Shown here: in pieces, positions 41,522-53,793 of the stretch | Layout of the letters: the number at the start of each line of letters is the position of its first letter | How positions within the stretch are numbered: the stretch's first letter is position 1 | Assembly (NCBI GenBank): GCA_903772945.1 | Contig: CAICTM010000159.1 | Coordinates: forward strand, 40,121 to 104,120 | Source of the DNA: Seminavis robusta | Lineage: Eukaryota; Bacillariophyta; Bacillariophyceae; Naviculales; Naviculaceae | Reading direction: 5' to 3' | DNA length: 64,000 nucleotides | Translations under genes and position numbers: made by a program | The notes under the pieces: model-generated | Told to the model about the DNA's origin: nothing | The model's database searches: none | The model's input: only the letters and a program-made list of their open reading frames with translations

Positions 41522-43759
41522 CTACACCTCGGCGGTTCGGTGTGCTTTGGAGGCATCGCTGTATTCCAGCGCGACTTCTGTTTGACTTGTCGTATCCAAC
41601 TGATCCTCTTCGAGCTTGTTGGCCTCGGCAAATGCAGCAGCCTGCTCGGCAGCTTCCTTTGCGGCCTTTGATTTCGAAAATTCCACCAGTTGAAGGAGAG
41701 GCACTCGGAGTGTTGTCTTTGCCAACTGCTTTTCGATGTCACCGTCCACCCAGTTCTGCTTCAGCTGTTTCATCAATTGACGGGCAATCGCTTTGGTAGA
41801 GAAATCGGGAACAACATTGGTGTACTCGTCCGGTCGCTCGCCGCTGTTGGTCGTTGCAGTGAGCAACTGCTTGTCCACATCGGCAAGCATTTCGGTGGCA
41901 ATCTTACTGGCAAGCTGTGTACTGGCAAACTGGCCATCCAAGCAAGCCGCCAGGGCAGTGTTGTAGGTAATCACGTTGGGGTTGACATTGCGAGATCGCA
42001 TTCTTTGCATCCACTCGTTGGCCACCTGGGGTTGTTTAGGGTCTGCCGCAGCACAGGCGGCAATAGCAGTGGTGTAGGAGACAACAGTTGGCTCAATATT
42101 GTTCTGGAGCATCCCAATAATGATACCCTCGGGAGCCCAGTGGTTACCCAATCGAGCCAATCGCTTCAACGCAATGTTGAAGGTAATGATGTTTCCGTCC
42201 GTGTCGTGAGTCCTCCTCATTGCTTCCAGAACAGGGATGGTGAGTTCCTGTTCTCCACAAACTTCACAGGCGTTGACACAAGTGTTAAAGACGTTGAGAG
42301 GAGGCTTTTCAGCTTTCTTGTCCTCGTACAGCTTAACCCAGTCCAACAAAACAGCCGTGGCCTTGCGTGACTTCTCATTCTTTGCACAACAAGTAACCAC
42401 ATTTCTCCAAACCAAAGGAGACGGCTTGAGTTCTCTCTCCATCATCATTTGCAACAGCTTGACGGACAATTGCCACTGTCCTTCTTCGACGGCAGTATTG
42501 ATCGCTCGCTTGTGCAATAAGGTACTAGCCCGTTGCGCCGCTCGGCCACTTGCGGCCACCAGGACATCACCTCGATCCGGTGCGCAGCCACTGGCTTGAC
42601 TGGCGGCCTTGAGCAATCGTAGACCCAATCTCACATTGTTCATTTTCTGGGCGGCGATGACACCAGCAGCAAGAATTCGTCTTCCATCCTCGGTGGATGC
42701 AATGGTATCCAATTCATATCCAGCCGCCTTGACGTAGGCAATGACGTTGAAAACATTCTCAGGCCCAATCGTCACATCCTCATCGTGAGCTTTTTTGACA
42801 TCGGCTGTAGTCGCACCAGCTTCGGCAAACGCCACAGCTGCAAAGGCCGACAGAGGTGGCATCTCCCGCTTGTCAACGACAACCGACCGCAGCAGTGTCA
42901 TGGCATCGCTGACACTGGCTCCACCTTCTCGTGCCAGGGCTTCAATGATTCTACCATATGTTTCCACTGACACGAGTGGCTCTCCCATGGCAGCTTCCTG
43001 TTGCCCGATAGCGGCCAGCATAGCCAAAGCCGTATCAATTCCTCCAAATCCCTCGTGAGTCCCATTGGGTCCATATCCCAACGCCGCTCGGACACAATAA
43101 TTGAGTTGATCGGTAGGGATTTGATAGTCCAATTTGACCATTTCTTCCATGATTTTGCGTGCCGATTCACTGGCACGAGCTCCATTGAGACGGTCTTGTG
43201 CACAAGCACTGAGTGTCGTCACGTATACATCACTAGGAATGCAGTGAGTCTCACCGTAGTATCGGCTCAACTTTCTCAAGCGCCGAATGGCCTTTTTCCA
43301 ATATCCTCGATTGGCTTCTGTCATGACCTCATTGAGAAGTTCTGTAAAGGGGTCACTGGCATCGATAAAGTCCACACCCAAAAGATCAACCGGACAATCA
43401 TCAGGCTCTTGTGCCATCACTGGTTGCATGGTGGGAATCAGATCCGCCGATTCTCGAAGACGATCTCGCAGCATGGCGGTAGTTCCAGCCGTGTCCAGCT
43501 CTCGTGCCTGCAGCTCATATTGGAGCTCGCGCCATTTGAGTTTGTTCACAATTTCTGCCGTAAGAGTATGAGTGGGAACACGGTCGCCATCATCGTCGGG
43601 TGAAGAGCCAACCTCCAAAGCCAAGTCTTCGGCGGTAGATGCAGCCAGGACAGAGGGAGAAATACGAGCTGATCGCGACAATGGAGTAAAGGCAGCTGTA
43701 TGAGACGTGCTCGAGAACAGCGCCAACCAGGTTAGCACAGAAGCGCTTTGGATTCTCAT
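41522..43759 (-). CDS. Plastid-targeted PPR protein with SAP domain
   Basis: A 745-residue intronless protein from ATG at 43759. The N-terminus MRIQSASVLTWLALFSSTSH ends in TAAF-TP, a diatom plastid signal/transit motif with Phe at the predicted +1. Residues ~66-104 match a SAP motif (LTAEIVNKLKWRELQYELQA, then LRDRLRE). The remainder is helical repeats of PPR type: WKKAIRRLRKLSRYYGETHC, VYVTTLSACAQDRLNGARAS, NVFNTCVNACEVCGEQELTI, TFNIALKRLARLGNHWAPEG, ITYNTALAACLDGQFASTQL. The known role of PPR proteins is sequence-specific binding of organelle RNA in processing, stability or translation. SAP motifs bind nucleic acid. The target RNA is unknown. The longer frame from 43879 would hide the signal peptide. 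Confidence 0.88.
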   Translation of the reverse strand: MRIQSASVLTWLALFSSTSHTAAFTPLSRSARISPSVLAASTAEDLALEVGSSPDDDGDRVPTHTLTAEIVNKLKWRELQYELQARELDTAGTTAMLRDRLRESADLIPTMQPVMAQEPDDCPVDLLGVDFIDASDPFTELLNEVMTEANRGYWKKAIRRLRKLSRYYGETHCIPSDVYVTTLSACAQDRLNGARASESARKIMEEMVKLDYQIPTDQLNYCVRAALGYGPNGTHEGFGGIDTALAMLAAIGQQEAAMGEPLVSVETYGRIIEALAREGGASVSDAMTLLRSVVVDKREMPPLSAFAAVAFAEAGATTADVKKAHDEDVTIGPENVFNVIAYVKAAGYELDTIASTEDGRRILAAGVIAAQKMNNVRLGLRLLKAASQASGCAPDRGDVLVAASGRAAQRASTLLHKRAINTAVEEGQWQLSVKLLQMMMERELKPSPLVWRNVVTCCAKNEKSRKATAVLLDWVKLYEDKKAEKPPLNVFNTCVNACEVCGEQELTIPVLEAMRRTHDTDGNIITFNIALKRLARLGNHWAPEGIIIGMLQNNIEPTVVSYTTAIAACAAADPKQPQVANEWMQRMRSRNVNPNVITYNTALAACLDGQFASTQLASKIATEMLADVDKQLLTATTNSGERPDEYTNVVPDFSTKAIARQLMKQLKQNWVDGDIEKQLAKTTLRVPLLQLVEFSKSKAAKEAAEQAAAFAEANKLEEDQLDTTSQTEVALEYSDASKAHRTAEV

Positions 43760-44809
43760 TGTTCTTTCTTTAGAATGGCTACTGCAGTCTTGATTTGATA
43801 AGAGTCCTCGGCTTCCTTGGGGTCCACACACTGCGAATAAATGGATGACTGGTAGAAGTTGGCAACCAAAGATCGGCAAGAATTGGCTTCCCTCTGATGT
43901 GGTTCCGCTAACTCAGCGCATTTGTGCTGCTTTCAACGGGTTGGCTGATGACAACAGCCAAGAAAAAGGGCCACCAGTGAGCTCTTAGTCAGTGGAAAAG
44001 GGTTCGATCGAATGTCAGCTGAGCAACCACAAGAACGGCAAAGAGAATCCGATATGGTCGGCGTGATGAGTCAATGACGGTGGCCAACACAAACGCAAGT
44101 GATGAGAAAGATCCTGCAGTCGCGATAGGTACTCAAAGATTATACATCCGATAAGAGCTGAAAGAAATAGAGTTAATTGATCCTTGATTACGTTGAACAC
44201 GTGGTTACAACGTTCGATTTGATTGGTGGATTTCCGGAACACGAGCAGCAAGGAGAGCAAGCGTAAGGCGCTATGCGGGCAGAAGCTGCCCCAGATGAGT
44301 ACAATGAGTGGTACTAGTACGCCCCAATCCTTTGCCTTTAGCGGTCCAGTATCTAAAAGCTTGGTGCTATCCATCTCACAAAGGCAGGGGATCCATTGCT
44401 TCGAATCCACCTGACATGTTCCTCCTCAAATCCGCGTCTTGACACAGACACCATCAATCCAAGTCATCGTCCGAGTGTGGCCACTTGACGCGATGGAGGC
44501 TCTTGTGTCATGCCGCGTCGATCACAGAATCGCTCACTATGCAGGTACTTATACGCCAAAGACTCGACTCGGTCCTGGACAAAAGAGAAAAGATGTGGAA
44601 AACCCGTGGAGATCTTGGATAGCGAAGAGAACGGCGAATCAATCCGGGGAGACTTAAGCCTTTGTTGAGCAACTTGATGGGGCCTAATCATCAAGAGTGA
44701 GTTGGCACCTCATTCCCACAGCTGATGGCAAAGTAGAATCCTAGCTACACCAAGAATGAAATGTACTAAGCGTGCCTGCACGAAAACCATCTAGCTAGCT
44801 ATGATATGA
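43760..44809. other. Intergenic, no feature seen
   Basis: 1.05 kb. No gene recognised. CTAGCTAGCTATG words near 44790. Confidence 0.4.
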
Positions 44810-47800
44810 TTATTGTTTGCCCCCCTTGCAACAATCGCAGGACTCGGGATGATCTGCGGGCTGGCAATAGAGAGCATTTGTCACCAGGTTGGTGCTTTCT
44901 GTGGCTTGGCGATAGAGATCTGCATTGTCCAGAAGTGATGCCACAAGATTGCTTCCTCTCCTGGAGTTGTGTTCTGAGGGGTCCTGCATATCTGCCACCA
45001 TGTCTTCAACAAGCTGCTCCCCTCGTTCTGCCCATTCGGCTCTGTTCTGGACGGCGTAGTTCAAGTATTCATCACTGCTGACTCCAAAGACACCACATTC
45101 CTTGAGCTTCCCTGCCAATGGAATGATGTAGTTATCAAAGAAACCAAGTTCACCTCTATACCAGAAAGTGGCCGGATCCTTGGCCAATTTCCCATTCTTG
45201 AAGGCGTGAGTCATCTCCCTAAAGAGACGCTTGTTCCACTTTTGGTACACTTGCCTTGGTTGGAGACAGTGGGGGGGGGGGTGCAGTGGGTCAGGAATGG
45301 TGACATGGTGAAGGAAAAAAAGAAACCAACAAGCGTTTGGACTTACCAATGCTGCATTGTGTGAGACACATCGGATGCTTGAATGATGTGCTCTAAGACT
45401 ATTGTGGCTCTGAGGTCTGTGTCAAAATCAACACAGTGATGGTCCGCAAAGGCCTGTTCCCAACGAGAACGGCGAAGACCATTCAAGTCCTTGTCAAAGA
45501 TGTCAGTGGCCAGGACGATATTCACAACCAATTGACGAAACTGGAGCAGTTCTTGTTGATTCAGAAACATGCAGCGGCGAAGATCTTGAAACCTGTCTTC
45601 CATGAACAAGTCCCAAGCAAGGTCAAGGCTGTTGCATTCTGCAATGGACTTTCCTCTGTACTTGTGAGCCATGTCGGGTTCTTCTTTCATCATTTGCATA
45701 TTGGAAATGCCACGATGGTCGCTGTGTGAATGAACGAGAAAAGTGTGAGAGTCTGTTTGAAGGTAGTTCAGCAATATTGGATCGTCATTGGCCATATGCC
45801 TTGACTCACACATCATGGATCAAAGAGCTGAATGTGACAGCCAGAAGAGCCAGAGGCTCTGAATTGATACCATAGGTAAATTTGTGGATATGGCAGGCAA
45901 GATCACCAGCATGTTTCTTTCGTTTGAGTTTCTCCAGTTGTTCCTCTGACAATTCGGGTGTGACAATTCGTGTCAAGAGCTTCTTGGAGGACATGACAAC
46001 ATGGCAGGCGTGCTCTGTAGAAGGGAGGGTGGGAGTTAGCTATGATCACAAAGATGGCTTTGAGGAATCAAGGATAGGTTCTTACCAAAGTTGTGGAAGA
46101 AATTCCCTCTGACAAGATTGATTGTGAAGGGTGGGATCGAGAGAATGTCAGTGAAATTCAGTCATTCACTCTGGTGTCAGTCTGAAATCATGAAAGCCTA
46201 CCTGTACATGTTGGCAATAGCCCCAACATATTCTCTCAACTGGCTTACAACAGCCTTGTTGACACTGATATCATCATGGGCGCTGCGGCAGGCAGCAATG
46301 GAAGCATTGTATTCTGGCATGTGGACAATATCTTGGATTTCATCAAGGCAGATCTTGCCTGATGGAGGATGGTAGACCAGCTTCTCTGTGCTGGGCTGTG
46401 GCTTGCTGTGCATTCTGGTGTGGAGCTGTAGTACCAAAGAACATACAAAACCCAGCGATGGTGAGGATTGGCATGCGCTTCCAACCAATTGTAGATGCTG
46501 TGAACAAACTTACAATCTTCTTGATGTCATAGAGTATCAAATCCACAACCCACTCCACAAGGCGTTCATCAGCACTCAAGGTTGGAGTATCAGATAGTTG
46601 TGCAGACTTTGCTTCGCTGGACTCCCCTGATGCTACGCTGCCCTTGAGGCAAGATGGGTGGGCCCAGTACGCTATCATAATGCCTTTCCCTTTGGCCTGT
46701 GTGGATGGATGGGATCAAACAAGATGAGACCAAACAAGATCAGACCAAGCTCTATTGCATATACTTGGCACAAAGTTTCATCACTGCCCTACTCACATTC
46801 ACCATGTCTTCTCGGGGAGTTAGCCAATGTTCCTTCGCAGATTCTCTTAGAATAGATGCTGTGGCTTCTGAAATCTGGATCTTTCCACAGCGCCCAGTGG
46901 TTTCCATCCTGGAAGCTGTGTTGACTACGCACTCAAACAAGAAATAAGTGAGACAAGATCAGAAAGGTGCAAAAGTGAAAAAGTGTGCTGGCATGTCCTC
47001 ACCAGTATCTCCAAACAGCTACATAGAGAGGCAACACCAACGGTTAGGAACTTAAGCAACAAGCCTTAGAGGTCATAGCACTGCATCAAAACAAATCCAC
47101 ATACTTGGAAGCGCGCCTGTAGTTCAGACGGATCAGAAGAAGCATCACCAAGATGAGTTTAAAGGATTGACAGCTGGAAGCATCCAAATACTGGATCTTC
47201 ACTTACCCTATCTCCTCTCAGGACACCAGCAGTGACAGGCCCCTGTAGATTCAAAAGCGTGGAGGGATGTCCTTGTTAGAGCCATTGGATTGATGTGCAC
47301 TATCAAAAGGATATGTATACTTACAGAATGAATCCCAATCCTCAAAGTCAGATCCGCTGTGTCTGGGCCCTGTGTGGGTGTCAGTTCAAATACAAACCAA
47401 CAACAGTAAGCTTCTTTCATGACACCAAGCAAGAACAATTGCTCTATTCTTCTTACCAGACTGCATTCCAGCCGCTTTGTGACTTTATTTGTTTCAAGGA
47501 GAGCATCCCAAGCAAAGCGCACCATGTTGATAGCATGTTTCTCCTGAGGTTCTGGGAGTCCAGTGACGGCCTGGTGATCAAAGGTAACAATTGAAATAGA
47601 GGCATCAGATGTTTTATTCCTTCCTATACACGCAGCAAAATAGCAGCAATGGACTACTTGCCATATAGCAATCTCCAATGGTCTCCTAGAGCAGCAAGAA
47701 CAGTCATCAGATGATTCCTCCTTTCAAAAGAACGCAGGAACGGGAAGACTAGACCACTCACAACTTTGAAGACACGCCTTCTCTTGGCCAGTACATCATA

Positions 47801-50023
47801 TGCCTGGTAGAGGCTTTGGAGTAGGACAAAGACCTGGGCTGGCTCCCTGGTACTGCTCCAGGCCTGTCACAAAAGAAGAGGTCGAAGATATGGTGAACAA
47901 AGGTGAGATCCATCATGGCTGGGTCTGGGCGCACAAGAATGCATTGGAGCTTTCCAAACTTAACTGTAAAGCCGCAGATGTCACCAAAGAAGACCGTGCC
48001 TGGTGTCGAAACATGTGAAGTATGATTAGCCGGGCCATTGTATCAAAACGAGGAGCGCTGCCAAAGGACTCACACTGTGGATAAAGATCAGCAATGGGTG
48101 CAGCCGTGCTCCCAATTTCCTCAGCGTCGCCGTTGATTACAAAACTCTTGAGCCTGGACTTTGTGGAAAGGCGAAGGTGGCCGTCATTGTCTGTTTCCAA
48201 AAGTCTTTTTCTGACGTTCTGGAAGGAAGAACGGAAGTAGGGCGATGTTAGGGTGTTGTTTCGGGCGATGCAAGACAGATACGGTCAATTCGCTCACCCT
48301 TGGAAATAGAGACGAGACGATGGCAGTGGTTTGGGTCGCCGTTTTCAGGACGACACTTTGCCGATACTCGACTAAATGATCATAGAAGAGGAAGACACCA
48401 ATGGTGAAGAGGAAAACTGCAACAATGGACCAGGTGATGACCATTGGCATTGACGTGTGATGATGGTCATAGAACTTCTGCGTGGGGTAAACATGGATGT
48501 CGTAGGAGCACGTAGGGTCCACCTCGATGCCACGGACCGTTCCGTCGTCCAAGTTGTCGGTAATCAAGTTGCCATTTCTCATCCATTCGTCAAAGCCTTC
48601 ATGCTGATCACCGTAGGCAATGAATTTAACCTCCGGGCCATTGAGGAGAAAAGTGAAACCGGCATCCTCCCCATTTTTGTCTGTGTCCGCAATGAGATTT
48701 TGCTCCGCCCCAGCACACTCGTAGTCAATCACAACCTCGATACCGTTGACGTTGCTTGGCAAAATGTTGCGCAAGTATGACTCCCAGTTGATGATCGTTT
48801 TCAAGATACCAACAACTCGTCGCTGGGATTCGTTGAAAGCATCAAAGATGGGCAAGTACATCTCCACGAGTGGTTCCCCGCCATAGGGCACCGAGTGGCC
48901 TTCGTTCATGCTCATCAGCGTAGCAAACAGTGCCGTCATCGTATTTGGGTCTGAGCTGTTGCCAGGAGGGGCTCGCAAGATATCTCCAAGGTAGGCGGAC
49001 TCGGTGGTCATGACATTGGCAATCAACTGGGTCACGTTCTTTCTGCAAAGGATATTGCGATTCACAAGACCGGATGAATTCACGAAAGGGCTTGTTTGCC
49101 ACAAGGGAAAGTATGGCGACTCTGTCGTTTCTTCGCGGAAGGCCTTCCCCGTGGCGTCGAATCGATGCATGAGGTCGACCTTACGGTCCGTAAGATGCGT
49201 CTTGTGATAGTTGGCCATGGAACCGAACCCATTCATGCCAAGTTGCTCCTGGTAAACGTCGGCTTCGTCACTTGAAAATCGATGATACAACAAATGCCGT
49301 TAGCCCACCAGCGCACGTCGATTAGCAATGCCATTCTACTAGCTAACAACTTACATCCATCTGTTGTCTTCCGACGTGACGTATTCGTCCCATGCGTCAA
49401 AGTTTTCTCGAGTAACGACGGGCGCGACACCCACAAACAGTGCCCCGGACATGTGTCGAGCATTACCAGCCCTCTGTTGGAAGTTAGGAAGAGCGATGAA
49501 GGGCCAGTTGTCCCCAAAGTTGACACTGTATGCCGTGAAAGCGACCCCTAGTGTACTGATCGATCCCATCTTATGCATGATATCCTCAAAAGCTGCTGGT
49601 AACAAGGCGGCACAAGGTGAGAAACAGCCGAGGGACGTTCTATGCGCTACATTGCCAAGCAATGGTACGGAACTCACAGGCGATAATCTTTTCAGCAGCT
49701 CCTTCATACTGCACTTTAAACTCCTCGGCTTCCGCACTGCTTGTGAGCCAATACACCGTGTACGAAATGGCGAGAGCGGTAAGCAAGAGGACCAGGACCA
49801 CGAGAAGGCGCAAACGAAATACGTTTTGGCTCTCCTTCTTGGATATTCGATTCTTGATCGTGGACGTGCTTTCGTCCGAAGAGTTGTTTGCCAGTGTCCC
49901 CGACGCCTTTGTGGATGTGTGGTCGTCGTCGTCCTGGAACATTTCGTCGTCGCTTGCCATGATGCTATCGTCGTCGCTGTCAAAGGACTTGCTAGCGGCT
50001 CGGCTCATCATGTTGATCGGCAT
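44810..50023 (-). CDS. Receptor-type class III nucleotide cyclase fused to a cyclic-nucleotide phosphodiesterase
   Basis: Nineteen exons: 49678-50023, 49355-49595, 48298-49270, 48074-48218, 47965-47999, 47762-47863, 47662-47685, 47457-47570, 47325-47369, 47207-47242, 47105-47116, 47003-47018, 46797-46924, 46514-46696, 46202-46425, 46086-46108, 45810-46014, 45347-45721, 44810-45254; 1223 residues. An acidic N-terminus, TM1 (LRLLVVLVLLLTALAISYTV), an extracellular CHASE-like sensor domain, TM2 (ITWSIVAVFLFTIGVFLFYD), then the cyclase: CTVFFGDICGFTAWSS, VFKVETIGDCYMAVTGLPEP, FQLFGDTVNTASRMETTG. Both metal Asps and the Asn/Arg pair are present; Glu in KVETIGD favours GTP, but Gln in RFQLFGD leaves specificity open. 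The PDE follows: NFFHNFEHACHVV, SLIHDVDHRGISN, LATDIFD, IIQASDVSHTMQHW, so all HD-type metal ligands are present. One protein thus makes and degrades a cyclic nucleotide at the membrane. One intron (after ETIGDCYM) is GC-AG. Confidence 0.88.
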
Positions 50024-51784
50024 TGCTTGTATTCACCTATTGGTTAGTTATCGTTCTACTGTTAAGTTTGATTGTCTATTGTGTTTTTGCAAAAGTGTTT
50101 TGTGGCCCGTTTGCATCCAATTGCGAACGATTTGTGGCCGACAACGAGCATCATCAGATGAAACAGAGGTGTCGGGTTGGGCTTCGCATCGCCGCAGTAA
50201 TTTTGCGGCATTTATTTCTTACTCCTTGACGATGACGAGCTTCTCTTTTGTGTTCCCTTGGCTGCATGGAGACATAATTAACAGTTTTGAGAACTACTCT
50301 GGAGTAAGTCTTAACGTTCGTCTGTCAAATGACCAAACCATGAAATGTCAACTTTCGATGCTAGTTAGAGAACTGCCATTAACAGTACAGCTATCGTGAC
50401 CCCTGGAGTTCAAAGAGTTCCGATTTCGACAAACTTGGTTTCTCTCACTTTTTGAGTTACGACAATAACCGGAAGTGCACCATACTAGTATAAGTATCAC
50501 AGAACCAACATGTAACGGTACGGTACCGTCATGGGATTTGCATTCGAGCAACACATCCAAAAACACTAAAAACAAGTTGGATTTGCGAACAATCTGTGAA
50601 TAGGCCAAGAAAGCTCCTGGTTCAGTTCTCCTGAGATTGGGGAAGACTGGGGGAACAGTTGAAATGGGTTAGCTTGGTGCTGATTGTATGCATGTACCGG
50701 TAGCAGTTGGTCTCCGATTGCCAATGACCATCTTGAGAACCTGAAAAGAAGAGGAACGCTGCAATCCGAAGTTCATCCAGCTACAGTATATCAATAGTGG
50801 CTACCGTACAGTGCCTGAGAGGAGCGACCGTTCCCTACATTCTCGTTGTGCGCATTCCAATCGGCATAGTCAGTGCAACAAACAGGAAGTCTTTGGTTAA
50901 TCATTATCGTTGAGGTGAAGCCTCCAATTCTTTCAACGTGAGAGCTGCCGCTGCAAATAAGCAGCCATACAGCAGCTTCTTGTAGCTTTCTGTCCATATC
51001 CTTGCAGACAACTGTTGAAATTTCTACAAATGCTGCTGCTGTTCTCGTTCACACATCGGTGGCCAACTAGCAAAGGCAACAACTAGAGCAATGACTCGAC
51101 TCGACGGCCTCAAGTCCAGGATGGTGCCGGTAATAACTCATTCAGAGTTTTGAGTGGAACGCACCCTGCTCGTGGAGCCGTGTCCCTCTATAGAATTGAC
51201 GAACTACTGGAGATGCACAAGACCGAACCACACCAGGTAGCTACCGACAGGGCTCTCTCGCTCTCGTCTGCTCTATCCACTTCGGTTCGGGTGGAATGAC
51301 AAGTTGGTAGTTCTATTAGCGTGTCGAATCATCTTTTTCTCCTGGCGGAATCAGAGCTTCTCTACCGGCAGCGGAGTCGAATGGACAGGCAGTCACCTAC
51401 TAGGTTACGGACATCCTGGAGCAAAAAAACAAGTTGGTTGTTCTTTGCTAGACTTGGCCTTCAAGTGAGCTCCCCTCACCAGAAAGCCGACTTTATTCAG
51501 ATCGGCGAGCATGGTTGACGTGAAGCGCTCTTGCCCGTCGCTGGCGACCAGACTGGGGGACCCCGTCCAACTCTTAACTACGACAGTGGCTGGATCTTGA
51601 TATGCAATTTATTATTATTAGTATTAACATGTGAGCAATGGAGATTTGCGAGTGTATGTGCGTAGAGGGCGCTTTGGACAACCAGAATGTCTGGCTCTTG
51701 TAAGGACAAAAAAGAAGCGGCGAGCGTTGTTGATGTGCATCGCTTCAAGTTGGAGGAAGTTGAAGTGAGGAGCCGTTCATTGCT
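50024..51784. other. Gene-poor region
   Basis: 1.76 kb between the 5' end of the cyclase gene and the 3' end of the SLC4 gene. It contains the cyclase promoter. No other gene is recognised; GGTACGGTACCG lies near 50518. Confidence 0.4.
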
Positions 51785-53793
51785 TTATGCTTGATCCGAA
51801 AGCTCCTCCTCATCCGAATCTCCAAAGCCAACCTTGGCAGGCGTCACGTCTTCTGCCGAAGCCTCTCCGTTGCTGTCTTCAACATCCACAATTTCCATGG
51901 CCTTTGTGCGCTCATTGTCCTCGTAGTAAGTCACGAGGCGATCAATGTCATCATCTTCGGCATCCAACAAGCACAGCTCTTCTTCTTTGAACAGATAGGG
52001 GAGCACGTACATGCGGAGGGGGATGCACGCCTTGACGACAATGGGGAAGGCAATGGCCACAACCTTGATACTTCGGAATGTCATGAGCAAGGCAAAGAGG
52101 ACAACTTGAATTGCTGTGTACTTGTGCATTTGCATGCGGTCCATCCATTTGGTGGCGGGTGTGTTGGGGTACTTTTCAGTGTCCATGAACCAGTATGTGA
52201 ATCGGCACCAGAATTGGTTGGTAGGGAGCGATGCCAGACCCATGAACAGAAAGACTCCGTATAGGACAGGGACGGGGATGTATCGAAGGGCACTCAAGAA
52301 GAGGATGGAGACACCGACCAAGGCATGAATTAAGAAGTGCGTGAGGCGAGTCTCTTGGACACTGAGGATGTTTCCACGGGAATCGCGTTCGGTCAAGGCA
52401 TTGACGTGGGTGATGGATCGGACAGTGGCGGCCACCAACCAGGGCAATCCGAGCAAGGAGTTGACGGCAATCATAAGGGCAATGATGACAGTATCGTAGT
52501 TGTAGGCTTCTCCGTGCGAGAGTTTGTTGGTGGGGTGATTGATCAAGTGCCAAGTGATACCATCATCAAGGAATACCAAGATGAAGGCAAGGATGGCTGG
52601 TCCAGCCGCCATGAACGGAACCCAAGATTTGCCAGAAAGATCACCAAGATCAATGAACCATGGACGACGGCCCCATGGTTCGAGTTGATTGGAGCAGTCT
52701 TCGGGCCAGGAAGACATGCATGTGGAATCGCAGCACTGGAATGTAGGAGCAAAGCTATCAGGAACGTTGAGCTCTTCCGTCTCGACGGCGGGGAAGATCA
52801 GGTTGTCGACGATCGTCCACCATCCAATGGAGATAACGACGGCAAAGTTGGCAATGACGTTACGGAAGCTTTGGTTGGGCAGGTAGCGGCTGAACTTGAG
52901 TCCTCGAAGGGCAAATGCCAACCAGGTGGTTCCAAGACCCAAGATGAGACTCAAGAAAGCAGTGGCGTAGTGACTGTAGTCCTCTTCTTCTTCAAACTGA
53001 TCGTGTGACTTGTGATCCCTCTGAAAGTACCAGAAGAGACCGACAGGACTGAGGGGGTTGCCAATGGCGTCCAGGATGAAGATAGCAGCAATCAGCATGG
53101 CAAAGATCTCATCAGTGAATCTTGTGGCATGCTTCATGAACTTGTTCAGGTCAACAAAGGCGGCAACCAAGAGGTAAAAGGCAACCCAAAGACCGACCCA
53201 GGCATTGAAGGTGAGGAAGGAAATCTCCATGCTCTGGGCCATGTTGTACAAGACAGTAGTAAAGGCAAGGACGGGTCCAGTTCCTCCATTGATCATCTGT
53301 TAACACACGCAGAGTAAGATAGGTAAGATTAGGTTAGCCATGGTGGTGATCAGAAGCAGCATTGGCCAACCACACTTAATATTTTCCTGAGCAACGAACT
53401 TACCATTGGCTGACCTCCGACAACGGCGTAGAACACACCACACCATGCTGTTGCGGTCAACATCTCGACAGCACCAATGTAGTTGTTGGTGGACTTGGCA
53501 TAGACGGCACCAAAGGTAATGGCTGGAGCCACGGCAGCAAAAAAGATGAAAAAGGAGACAGCAATTGTCTTTTGGTTGAAATTGGAGAACTCCTTGCACC
53601 ACCAAGTACCAATGGTACGACGGACTTCACGGACAATGGCTCTTCCCCAGCCACCAGGAGCTTCATCTGTATGGTGTTGGCGGATCCATGGAGGTCCCAA
53701 GGCCGCTTTGGTGCTAGCGCTTAGGCCGAGTTGACTGTGGAGCGGGATGAGACCGACTTCGGTTTGAAGCATCTTTGGTTCGGTATCACACAT
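51785..53793 (-). CDS. SLC4-family bicarbonate transporter
   Basis: Exons 53404-53793 and 51785-53296 with a 107-nt intron (53297-53403); 633 residues. A ~90-residue cytosolic N-terminus is followed by 11-13 hydrophobic segments. Family motifs: KTIAVSFFIFFAAVAPAITF, FYAVVGGQPM joined to MINGGTGPVLAFTTVLY (the QP...GPVLAF signature of TM3), FRNVIANFAVVISIGWWTI, FLDDGITWHLINHPTNKLSH, LLGLPWLVAATVRSITHVNA, LIHALVGVSILFLSALRYIP, VPVLYGVFLFMGLASL. The C-terminus is acidic. The known role in diatoms is uptake of HCO3- at the plasma membrane or plastid as part of the CO2-concentrating mechanism. No plastid presequence is seen, so the plasma membrane is likelier. The large N-terminal band-3 domain of animal SLC4 is absent, as expected for algae. 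Confidence 0.92.

Noticed and set aside
49617-50399. A 260-codon plus-strand open frame
   Set aside because: Antisense to exons 1-2 of the cyclase gene, which carry a membrane segment and family sequence.
52337-53008. A 223-codon plus-strand open frame
   Set aside because: Antisense to the SLC4 membrane domain.
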